From Candidatus Poribacteria bacterium (GTDB lineage Bacteria; Poribacteria; WGA-4E; WGA-3G), in contig OY282374.1 of the NCBI GenBank assembly GCA_958295815.1, positions 3,748,682 through 3,812,681 of the forward strand: 64,000 nt of DNA, written 5' to 3'. How positions within the stretch are numbered: position 1 is the first letter of the stretch; each line of letters begins with the position of its first letter. Of this stretch, positions 33,952 through 40,907 are shown one piece after another. A program made the translations under genes and the position numbers. The notes below the pieces were generated by a model that did no database searches, was not told the DNA's origin, and saw only the letters and a list, made by a program, of their open reading frames with translations.

Positions 33952-34326
33952 CTATGGGAATTCTATTCCATGTTTTCGGCACATCTTGCGGATCTTGTTA
34001 ATCGCACCGCCTATCTGTTTTCCATTGCGTGTAATACCGAAAAGGTGTTGGCTCACAACACGCCGTGAGATACCGAGGATGTAGCCAATCTCTTCTTGGG
34101 TTTTGCCGTTATAGAAGTAGAGTTGGATGCACTCAGCTTGGCGGTGAGTTAGGTGGTTCGCAATAATCTGATGAATCTGTTCCAAAACCGCCTGCCGTTT
34201 GAGACGACGGGTTATGGTATATACATCATCAGGTGCTCGATACCAGAGATAGTCTTCTGTAGTGAGCTGATCAAAATATTCCGGTGGGACCGGAATTTCC
34301 CAAAAGTCTGGATTAAACTCGGGCAT
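33952..34326 (-). CDS. Small sigma-70 region-4-like helix-turn-helix protein
   Basis: 124 residues. The C-terminal half has LTHRQAECIQLYFYNGKTQE followed by EIGYILGISRRVVSQHLFGI, a helix-turn-helix of the sigma-70 region-4 type. No region-2 (core-binding, -10 melting) sequence is present, so it is not a complete sigma factor. The N-terminal half (PDFWEIPVPPEYFDQ) is rich in aromatic and acidic residues and unlike known regulator domains. SD GAGGAG lies 11 bases before ATG and partly inside a small hairpin, hinting at translational control. It is a DNA-binding regulator of unknown target. Confidence 0.7.
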   Translation of the reverse strand: MPEFNPDFWEIPVPPEYFDQLTTEDYLWYRAPDDVYTITRRLKRQAVLEQIHQIIANHLTHRQAECIQLYFYNGKTQEEIGYILGISRRVVSQHLFGITRNGKQIGGAINKIRKMCRKHGIEFP

Positions 34327-34339
34327 AGATAGAGCGACT

Positions 34340-34353
34340 CCTCACGTGTGAGG
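34340..34353 (-). promoter_or_regulatory. Inverted repeat overlapping the SD of the HTH gene
   Basis: cctcac-gt-gtgagg lies 14-27 bp before the ATG at 34326. In the transcript the arm TGAGG continues into the SD GAGGAG, so a CCTCA/TGAGG stem with a 4-nt loop would cover part of the SD. It could equally be a protein-binding operator. Confidence 0.35.
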
Positions 34354-34894
34354 CGACTGCGCCTATGCCATTTTCAATCAAATCGTCGATAATGGGCAGA
34401 GGCACCATCGCCGTGGACTGCATATTTTCAGATGAAGTTTAACGCGACTCGTAGTTAACATAATTAGGTACCTCCTCCTTATTTGCATTTGGAGCTTGGA
34501 GCGGTGCAAGGGGATCGATGACTTTCAACGAAATGTGCCGCTTGCAACCCTTTCATGGTAGTATACTAAAAAACAAAAAAATATGCCACAAAAAATCTGA
34601 TTCAAAATGAGGGACAGAGGGGTTTCAACCCCCCGTCCCTTTCCAAAGAGTGCGACACTTGGTGTCACACCACAAGGGCGTAACACTAATAAGTGCCACA
34701 CCTCCTCTGGTTTGCTAACATAACAAATTCCTCCTTTTTCCGCAATACAGCGGCAGTAGGATACCATTGCCATTTAAGAAATGACAATGATTCGTTTATA
34801 TACATTTTCGGATGCACTTTTGCACGTTTTTTCTGAAAAAAAATAAAAAATGTGAGTTCGATATAAAAAGGGTCCTACACTTACAATTAAGAAA

Positions 34895-34915
34895 GGCGAG
34901 GTTAGAAACCTCGCC
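34895..34915. repeat. REP-like palindrome, GCGAGGTT family
   Basis: ggcgaggtt / aacctcgcc with loop aga, followed by AGC; it is the reverse complement arrangement of the copy at 14780. Confidence 0.75.
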
Positions 34916-34946
34916 AGCGATGAGAAGACATAGGCAGAAACTAAAA

Positions 34947-34969
34947 GGCGAGGTTAGAACCTCGCCTAC
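34947..34969. repeat. REP-like palindrome, GCGAGGTT family, CTAC tail
   Basis: ggcgaggtt / aacctcgcc with a 2-nt loop, followed by TAC (GTAG on the minus strand). Confidence 0.75.
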
Positions 34970-35023
34970 CTATTTTACGGAGAGACCAGCGAAGTAGGAA
35001 ACTCCACCAGTAGTATAGAATAA

Positions 35024-35854
35024 TCACTGTTCTTCATCAAAAAATGCTCCGAGAGGTGCGCTGAGTCGCGGGGATACAGATTCTTCGTCTATCGGTTTAT
35101 CGCCTTCCCATTCGTTCCGGTCAATACCCATGATGTAAGCCTGCGTCGAGGTTTCGGTGTAACCGAGGTATCGGAGCCCTACATTCTCAAAACAGGTGAG
35201 CGCGGGTCCGTTGTCAGCGGATACTTGTAGCGTGATGTGTTCAGCACCGAGCTGCTCAAAAGCATAGCGAGTCGTCTCAATAAGTGTATTAGTGCCGTAC
35301 CCACGGGCGCGGTAATCCGGTCGAATGACGACGAATTTGACAGTAACGGTCTCTTCCTCGCGCTGGAGAAGGACAAATCCGACGAGGAAACCCGTCGTAC
35401 GAAGCTCAATAGCAAGTGCTTGTGTTTCTTCCTGCGCCATCCACCGACGCCAATCCTCCAAAAAGGTCTCAAAGGATACTCGCGCTGCGTAGAGGTGTTT
35501 TCTGATGGTAGGTCGGTTTATCCATCCCCAAATTTGACGAAGTTCATTCTCCGTGGTTGGCCGAAGGTGAACACCACCACTATAAAGACGTTCGAGCCGG
35601 TACAGTTCACTGCGTAACCCTTCGAGTTGCGCTGAATGTGCCCCTACTTGGGCACCTGCAGTACGAATCCTACGCTGATTCGGACGATCCATGAATTGTG
35701 CCTGCTTCACGCGGTTTTGGAAGTATACAAGTTTCTGTTCACTTCTCTCAATGATGCGAAGCAAGTTCTGAATGGCATCTGCCCACTTCTGGGGATCAGC
35801 GTCTGCGTCGTCGCGAGTTTCGGTCCGTTCGTTTCTTATCTGAGTTTCGTTCAT
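35024..35854 (-). CDS. GNAT-family N-acetyltransferase with an N-terminal coiled-coil extension
   Basis: 276 residues from ATG 35854, which follows AAGGGAGA and begins a hydrophilic N-terminus; the longer frame to 35977 would run deep into rsgA. Residues about 20-110 are a charged helical segment (LLRIIERSEQKLVYFQNRV and HSAQLEGLRSELYRLERLY). The C-terminal GNAT domain (about 115-250) has LRPTTENELRQIWGWINRP and the acetyl-CoA loop VIRPDYRARGYGTNTLIETT. The gene overlaps the 3' end of rsgA by 59 bp, so they are co-transcribed. The Rim-like layout near infA and rsgA could hint at a ribosome-linked target, but that is speculation. Confidence 0.82.
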   Translation of the reverse strand: MNETQIRNERTETRDDADADPQKWADAIQNLLRIIERSEQKLVYFQNRVKQAQFMDRPNQRRIRTAGAQVGAHSAQLEGLRSELYRLERLYSGGVHLRPTTENELRQIWGWINRPTIRKHLYAARVSFETFLEDWRRWMAQEETQALAIELRTTGFLVGFVLLQREEETVTVKFVVIRPDYRARGYGTNTLIETTRYAFEQLGAEHITLQVSADNGPALTCFENVGLRYLGYTETSTQAYIMGIDRNEWEGDKPIDEESVSPRLSAPLGAFFDEEQ

Positions 35855-36785
35855 ATCTCCCTTCCTTAAATCCGGATATCCGGAGATAGCTTTCATATCG
35901 GAGTGGATTGATATCACCTGTCTCAACTGCGCGTTTGACAGCACAGTCTGGCTCGTGTTGGTGTGTACAAGCCGCAAATCTGCATTCTGGAATATAAGGG
36001 CGCATCTCTGGAAAATGGATATCTAAGCCCTGTTCGTCATCAATTTCAAGCAAACCGAGTGTTCGGACACCGGGTGTATCGGCGACGAATCCACCAAATT
36101 CAAGGGGTAGTAGTATAACTTCGGTTGTCGTATGTCGCCCTTTATGGATTCGGTCATCCACCTCACCTATGCGGAGTTGAAGCCCCGGTTGTAATGCATT
36201 GAGCAGAGAAGATTTCCCAACACCCGATGAACCTACAATCGCTGAAATTCTATTTTGCATCACTTCCCGCAATTTGTCAACCCCGTTACCAGTCACGGTA
36301 CTTGTATAAACCACTTTATAGCCTAATTCTTCATATAAATTGAGTTCGCGTTGTACATTTTCTAATTTTGCCAAGTCAATTTTGTTAATACAGATGACGG
36401 GTTCAACATCAGATGCCTCTGCGGTGACGAGGAATCTATCAAGCATGCGTAGTTTAAGGGTAGGGTGTCGCGCGGCGAAGATGATGAGTAACATATCGAG
36501 GTTGGCAACAATGACCTGTCGCCAACCGTCCATGCGTGTACGTCCGAACTGGGTGTCGCGCGGGAGACATTCCTCAATGTATCCACCGTCCGCCGCGGAT
36601 GCAGTGGTAGAAATACGGACCCGATCGCCGACTGCGACTAAATCGACGTACGGCATCTCTTTTGTTTCGGCGAGTCTACGTTTTTCATCTTCAATGAGTT
36701 GGTGACGCAAGGTGCAGATATAGCACTGGTTGCCGACCTGCACCTCGTATGCACCGCCTCGCGTTTTTATTACAATGCCTTCCAT
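35796..36785 (-). CDS. rsgA: Ribosome small-subunit biogenesis GTPase RsgA
   Basis: 329 residues. It has an N-terminal OB-fold (GIVIKTRGGAYEVQV to VGDRVRISTT), then the circularly permuted GTPase: NKID (G4) first, STVTGNGVDKL (G5), P-loop GSSGVGKSSLLNAL (G1), a GRHTT switch (G2) and DTPGVRTLGL (G3). The C-terminal zinc site is CRFAACTHQHEPDCAVK. RsgA checks late 30S maturation in the cytoplasm. The C-terminus ends with a basic tail (NSRRRRR), plausible for rRNA binding. infA lies 138 bp upstream on the same strand, a functionally coherent pair. Confidence 0.95.
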   Translation of the reverse strand: MEGIVIKTRGGAYEVQVGNQCYICTLRHQLIEDEKRRLAETKEMPYVDLVAVGDRVRISTTASAADGGYIEECLPRDTQFGRTRMDGWRQVIVANLDMLLIIFAARHPTLKLRMLDRFLVTAEASDVEPVICINKIDLAKLENVQRELNLYEELGYKVVYTSTVTGNGVDKLREVMQNRISAIVGSSGVGKSSLLNALQPGLQLRIGEVDDRIHKGRHTTTEVILLPLEFGGFVADTPGVRTLGLLEIDDEQGLDIHFPEMRPYIPECRFAACTHQHEPDCAVKRAVETGDINPLRYESYLRISGFKEGRYERNSDKKRTDRNSRRRRR

Positions 36786-36923
36786 AGTTAGATGTGCCTG
36801 CTGGAAGCGCGTAGTCTATGCGCGTATCCAGGAAAGCAGGCTTCTACTCCTTTTCGAGAGTAGCGCGGACGCGACGCAGTGAAATTCAGGTTTTTTTGAA
36901 AATCGTGTGTATCACGGGAGACC

Positions 36924-37187
36924 CTAACCACCGGGGTTCCGCCAAACAATGCGTCCACGCGTCAGATCATAGGGAGAAAGTTCAACGGTAACTTGGTCGC
37001 CGGGGAGGATCCAGATTTTGTGTTGCATGAGTTTACCGGCGAGGTATGCGACAACTTTGTAATCGTTATCATCTAATTTAACATGAAACAGATTACCTGG
37101 CAAGGATTCTAACACGGTTCCAAGCACACGGATAGCTGCATCTTTAGTAGGTTCAGAATTTTTGGGCGTTACATTTACATTTTTCAT
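36924..37187 (-). CDS. infA: Translation initiation factor IF-1
   Basis: 87 residues, S1/OB fold. [20 protein letters not shown], then [20 protein letters not shown] and the hallmark [13 protein letters not shown] identify IF-1, which binds the 30S A site. The usual length is about 72, so there is an extra N-terminal segment of roughly 18 residues ([18 protein letters not shown]). SD AAGGAG supports this start. The gene stands at the head of the rsgA/GNAT run. Confidence 0.92.
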   Translation of the reverse strand: MKNVNVTPKNSEPTKDAAIRVLGTVLESLPGNLFHVKLDDNDYKVVAYLAGKLMQHKIWILPGDQVTVELSPYDLTRGRIVWRNPGG

Positions 37188-37274
37188 TTTTTCTTTCTCC
37201 TTTATGTGATAATACTTTAAGTTATTGTTACACTAATTTGGATGTACTTTATCAACGAATTGTTCGGAAAAAAG

Positions 37275-37303
37275 TTGACATAGACACCTAAAAGTTGTAA
37301 AAT
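37275..37303 (+). promoter_or_regulatory. Strong candidate sigma70 promoter of PhyH paralogue 3
   Basis: Perfect TTGACA (37275-37280), a 17-bp spacer and TAAAAT (37298-37303), 50 bp before the ATG. Confidence 0.75.
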
Positions 37304-37353
37304 ACACAAGTAGAAACTTCAACTTTGCGTTTTTTAATTAAGGAGAAAACATA

Positions 37354-38157
37354 ATGAGCCAAGCGTTACCTCTTGTAGCCTATCCTGACCTTGAGAGCCA
37401 AGTTAAGGCGATGGAGGAAGACGGATATGCCTACTTACCGAAGGTTATCGAAGGCGCACAACTCTCGGAACTTCGTGCTGCAATGGACAGCTTAACGGCA
37501 AATCCTGAGAGTTTCGACAAGCACGGCACGCCAGAAAACGGGAACGGTTTCCTTAACAAACATATCAATAACGCTTTCAACCGAGATCCAGTTTTCCTAC
37601 AATATCTCGATATGTCTCCTGTTATTGAGTTAGCAGAGGCAGTACACGGCGAAGATTGCCACGTCATCGGAATGACAGCATGGGTAACAGGTCCCGGTCG
37701 TCCCGACCAAGGGCTCCACACAGATTGGCTGCCTATCCCGCTTCCGATGGACATTTTGGAAGATCCACGCGTTAAAGTCCCGATTTTTATTTCAACAGCG
37801 CACTACTATCTGGATGATCTCTACGAAGACCTCGGTCCAACAAAGTTCGTTCCGGGCAGTCACCTTTCTGGACAGCGACCTGATGGCGAGGCAGAATGGA
37901 AAGGTGCTAAGGAGAAGAGTATCCTTTGTAATGCTGGCGATGTCGTGATTTTCCGGAGCGAGGTCTGGCACCGAGGGACAGCGAACCGTAGCGAACAAAC
38001 CCGGTATCTACTACAGGTGCATTACGCGAATCGGATGATAACCCAGAAATACCCACCTTATCTGAATCGGTTCCAGTTCAAGGAAAGCATCTTGGAACTG
38101 GCAACAGAACGCCAACAACGCTTAATGGGCAACCATCGCCCGGGCGCCTATGATTGA
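37354..38157 (+). CDS. Phytanoyl-CoA dioxygenase (PhyH) family protein, paralogue 3
   Basis: 267-residue Fe(II)/2-oxoglutarate oxygenase. The metal triad is H122-T-D124 (GLHTDWLP) and distal His206 (EVWHRGTANRS), with Arg217 for 2-oxoglutarate; GPTKFVPGSHLSG is the family mid motif. ATG is preceded by AAGGAGAAAA, and a near-consensus promoter lies at 37275-37303, implying strong expression. A DMT transporter gene follows 55 bp downstream on the same strand and may be co-transcribed. The substrate is unknown. Confidence 0.9.
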   Translation: MSQALPLVAYPDLESQVKAMEEDGYAYLPKVIEGAQLSELRAAMDSLTANPESFDKHGTPENGNGFLNKHINNAFNRDPVFLQYLDMSPVIELAEAVHGEDCHVIGMTAWVTGPGRPDQGLHTDWLPIPLPMDILEDPRVKVPIFISTAHYYLDDLYEDLGPTKFVPGSHLSGQRPDGEAEWKGAKEKSILCNAGDVVIFRSEVWHRGTANRSEQTRYLLQVHYANRMITQKYPPYLNRFQFKESILELATERQQRLMGNHRPGAYD

Positions 38158-38212
38158 TTAATAGCGCGATCTCGCAGCGAACGGCAACCGCCAACAAGGA
38201 CTAAAGTTCCTT

Positions 38213-39133
38213 TTGAATAGAAAAGAGACTCCCGGAACACTGTCAGGACGAGAAGTTATCAGCGAGGAGCCGCGGGGGAAGATTATCGCCCTCGCTTTGC
38301 TCCTCGCATTTCTTTGGGGTGGGAATTCGCTCGCAATCAAAGTCGGTTTACAAGACTTCCCACCGATGGCACTGGCGTTTTTCCGTTTTGTGATCGGATT
38401 AGTTGTTATTGGTGGTTGGTCGCTCTTCCGCCGTATTCAACTTCAGTTGCGTCGCGGTGAACTCCCCCGATTGCTTCTGCTCACCACAATTTTCATACTC
38501 CAGATTATCACCTTGAATACCGGCACTCTATACACGACAGCCTCTCGTTCGACTATATTTATTAACGTCTATCCTTTTTTTACTGCCCTGTTCGCGCATT
38601 TTTGGATTCCTGGTGAACGGCTTTCCGTTACGAAAACATTGGGGATCGTTGTTGCCTTTAGTGGTGTTTTTGTAGTCGTTGCCCCGAAACTCGGAGTCGG
38701 TGAAGCAAGCGTACTTGGGGACCTCATTGTGCTCGTCAGTGGATGCTTTTTAGGTCTGCGGGTTGTTGTGACGAAGTTGTTGATTCAGTCTATTCACCCG
38801 TATCGACTCTTGTTTTGGCTGTTGACTTTGAGTCTACCCTGCTATGTCGTCCTGAACTTAGTATTTGAACGCGGGGAACCGATGCAACTGACACTTTCGG
38901 CGGCAGCAGCACTGCTGTATCAAGGCGGTGTTATTGCAGGTTTCTGTTTTTTGGCGTGGACATCTATACTTGAGCGGTATAGTGCCAGTAAACTCGTTGT
39001 GTTGTTCTTTGCGACGCCTTTATCGGGTGTCCTGTTTAGCCACCTGATTTTAGGCGACGAACTGACGATCAGTCTATTGGGGGGTGCGGCTTTGGTGGCA
39101 GCAGGAATTTATTTGGTGAATATGCGGAGTTGA
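38213..39133 (+). CDS. EamA/DMT-superfamily transporter
   Basis: 306 residues with about ten membrane helices in two EamA halves. ALLLAFLWGGNSLAIKVGLQ starts the first half, and the second begins near GDLIVLVSGCFLGLRVVVTK and ends with LLGGAALVAAGIYLVNMRS. The start is TTG 38213 with AAGGA about 12 bases upstream. It is an export or exchange carrier of small metabolites; the substrate cannot be predicted. It probably lies in an operon with PhyH paralogue 3. Confidence 0.87.
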   Translation: MNRKETPGTLSGREVISEEPRGKIIALALLLAFLWGGNSLAIKVGLQDFPPMALAFFRFVIGLVVIGGWSLFRRIQLQLRRGELPRLLLLTTIFILQIITLNTGTLYTTASRSTIFINVYPFFTALFAHFWIPGERLSVTKTLGIVVAFSGVFVVVAPKLGVGEASVLGDLIVLVSGCFLGLRVVVTKLLIQSIHPYRLLFWLLTLSLPCYVVLNLVFERGEPMQLTLSAAAALLYQGGVIAGFCFLAWTSILERYSASKLVVLFFATPLSGVLFSHLILGDELTISLLGGAALVAAGIYLVNMRS

Positions 39134-39262
39134 TGTGTTGAAATCGTTCACTAACAAAAGATGAAACACTAATGAAGAGACGGTTGATGAGAGATGTCCG
39201 GTCTTTTACAATGTACGTTTGATACATGCGCTTGCATCTAACCAGAAAAAATTCACTCGGTC

Positions 39263-39520
39263 CTACTTCTCCCGTTCTTCAACGATAGCACGACTACCAA
39301 GATTATCCTCTGGCTTTATACCTTCCTCGAAAAGAAGTTGCTGAAGTTCTTCTGCCGTGGGGATTTTAGCGTCGAGATCGGGTTTTCCGAGTACCTTTTC
39401 AATTAACGGACGCAATCTCTCATTTTGTGCTCGCACGCGGGCTAACAGCGCGACTTGGAACTCTTCGGGTTGGTACGCCTTCATTAAGGGGACTTGAAGT
39501 TCATTTAATTCCTTTTTCAC
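39263..39520 (-). CDS. Small hypothetical protein downstream of the toxin-antitoxin pair
   Basis: 85 residues starting at GTG 39520, only 12 bp after the PIN gene stop. It is highly charged, with a helical pattern (FQVALLARVRAQNERLRPLI) and an acidic C-terminus. No recognised domain. Position and strand suggest it belongs to the same transcript as the UPF0175/PIN pair. It may be a third component or a passenger; it could also be a spurious frame, though its amino-acid composition looks coding. Confidence 0.55.
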   Translation of the reverse strand: MKKELNELQVPLMKAYQPEEFQVALLARVRAQNERLRPLIEKVLGKPDLDAKIPTAEELQQLLFEEGIKPEDNLGSRAIVEEREK

Positions 39521-39532
39521 CTATGCTAAATC

Positions 39533-40021
39533 CTATTCATCTGCTCTGGCTATAACTTGAGAATAAAGATCTTGGCTGACTCGTGTTCCCTGAGCGCGGA
39601 GGTTATCAAGTATGGGCTTAACAGCCGGAATTATACGCTGGATCTTGGCAACAAGCAAAACACCAACTGTTCCTATAACAGGTAACCGGCGCGCTATTGC
39701 CTCCCGTCGCGCAGCATTGTCATCAAGAATTACTTGATCAGCATCTATCTCCTGAGCAAGCACGATAGTTGCACATTCACCTAAATGAAGTGATCGTTGA
39801 CCCTGAAGAACCCTGATCTGGCTCTTATCGCTTACGGACTGACAGTAAATCCATTCTGCTGCTTTTACTTCGGCAGCCCCTGGTTTTCCAGTTCCCTCAA
39901 CAACGACTTCAATGTATACCTCTTCTGGAATGCATATTGCGCCGTACACTTTTCGGAGAAGGTCCAACTGATTAATTTTCGAGAGTTCAATTAGCGGTGT
40001 ACTATTCGTGACAATCTTCAT
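39533..40021 (-). CDS. PIN-domain (DUF3368-like) toxin of a type II toxin-antitoxin pair
   Basis: 162 residues. It opens with IVTNSTPLIELSKINQLDLL, where the usual first acidic D is replaced by N (N-S/T-S-P-L), as in DUF3368 proteins. Later acidic residues are Glu in SLHLGECATIVLAQE and Asp in QVILDDNAARREA. These would form the nuclease metal site. It overlaps the antitoxin gene by 20 bp. The family pairs with UPF0175 antitoxins; RNase activity is inferred from the PIN fold. Confidence 0.85.
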   Translation of the reverse strand: MKIVTNSTPLIELSKINQLDLLRKVYGAICIPEEVYIEVVVEGTGKPGAAEVKAAEWIYCQSVSDKSQIRVLQGQRSLHLGECATIVLAQEIDADQVILDDNAARREAIARRLPVIGTVGVLLVAKIQRIIPAVKPILDNLRAQGTRVSQDLYSQVIARADE

Positions 40022-40310
40022 CGATCCGATTACTTACAACCTTGCGTGCAGTCTCAACTTCAACATCCAATTCTCTAGTAGTAAGTTCAGCAAACGGAGA
40101 GATGCCAGCTGCAGACATCAAGTCTGAGAGATCCCAGCGGGAAATGTTAAGGAGTTTCGCAGCTCTACCAGCACTAATATCACCGTACCGAAGAAGTTCA
40201 AGCACAAAAACTTCTTTTGCCTTACGCTCTGCATCAGTTTTGTGTTGCAACAAACTCTCATCAATTGGAAGTGTGAATGTGAATTGGACTTTAACTTTCG
40301 TTTTTGCCAT
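40002..40310 (-). CDS. UPF0175-family antitoxin
   Basis: 102 residues. The centre KEVFVLELLRYGDISAGRAA followed by KLLNISRWDLSDLMSAAGIS is the winged-HTH-like core typical of UPF0175 proteins, which bind DNA and neutralise an adjacent PIN toxin. SD GAGGGAAA precedes ATG. It overlaps the toxin start, so translation is coupled. A consensus-like promoter lies about 210 bp upstream (40516-40544), leaving a long leader that may be used for control. Confidence 0.85.
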   Translation of the reverse strand: MAKTKVKVQFTFTLPIDESLLQHKTDAERKAKEVFVLELLRYGDISAGRAAKLLNISRWDLSDLMSAAGISPFAELTTRELDVEVETARKVVSNRIDEDCHE

Positions 40311-40515
40311 ATAGTTTCCCTCACTTATATGCGAGAATCAGACAGCCATTTTTCTTAAGACTTCTTACGTTTTCCATGTAAAATTTTATGATAAAACACC
40401 CAAGTATTGTGAAAAAACGAGAGGCGCGTATTTATCTGGACTATCCTACTTATCTGCAAGTTTTATGGAATTGATCTCCCTAGGAGGATAAAACTTCCTT
40501 ACAATAACCCCAGAC

Positions 40516-40544
40516 ATAATACTATACTTATTGATTGATGTCAA
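40516..40544 (-). promoter_or_regulatory. Candidate sigma70 promoter of the toxin-antitoxin operon
   Basis: On the minus strand TTGACA (40544-40539), a 17-bp spacer and TATTAT (40521-40516). The -35 box is perfect. Confidence 0.6.
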
Positions 40545-40865
40545 TCTATTTCAATTAATGACTCAGAGCGATTTTCCCGCTGTGAAAAAATTATTTGCTA
40601 GAAAGGAACATTCCGCTATCACAAATGCTGGGTTTCACTTAGTCTATCTGAGATAACGGACGATTAATTCTACACAGATGCCATCCTTACGGGACTAAAG
40701 AGACTACACACTCACTTCACATTTTACACACTATAGGAGAAGCGTTTCTGATTCAGAATCCTTTTCTCACAGTAAGAAACACGTATATCTTCCCCAAATT
40801 GACGTCCATAGCATGGAATTAGGATACCTCGTCAGTAGTAGGGATACGGGTTGAGATAGAGGAAT

Positions 40866-40889
40866 GGCGAGGTTGGAAACCTCGCCTAC
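40866..40889. repeat. REP-like palindrome, GCGAGGTT family, CTAC tail
   Basis: ggcgaggtt / aacctcgcc with loop gga, followed by TAC. It lies 19 bp past the tricorn stop and could act as its transcript end. Confidence 0.75.
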
Positions 40890-40907
40890 TGATTTTAAAT
40901 GCTCAAA

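Larger units (their letters stand above)
34327..35023. other. 697-bp gene-free region rich in palindromes
   Basis: Nothing coding was accepted here. It holds the cctcac-gt-gtgagg inverted repeat next to the HTH gene start (34340-34353), an extended hairpin gggac-aga-ggggtt / aacccccc-gtccc (34611-34639), a gacac-ttg-gtgtc hairpin at 34654-34666, AT-rich stretches, and two GCGAGGTT palindromes (34895 and 34947). It looks like a landing zone for small repeats between convergent or unrelated genes. Confidence 0.55.
40311..40907. other. 597-bp gene-free region
   Basis: AT-rich region upstream of the toxin-antitoxin operon and downstream of tricorn. It contains a minus-strand promoter (40516-40544), an SD-like AGGAGG at 40482-40487 with no reading frame after it, a fragment gatgccatccttacgggact (40677-40696) related to repeats near 60763 and 60811, and a GCGAGGTT palindrome (40866-40889) that may end the tricorn transcript. 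No gene was accepted. Confidence 0.55.

Noticed and set aside
34525..34773. 82-residue minus-strand frame
   Set aside because: It runs through two hairpins and an AT-rich stretch, has no SD, and its composition is not protein-like.
35855..35977. N-terminal extension of the GNAT frame
   Set aside because: It lies fully within rsgA coding sequence; the downstream ATG has an SD and fits the gene junction.
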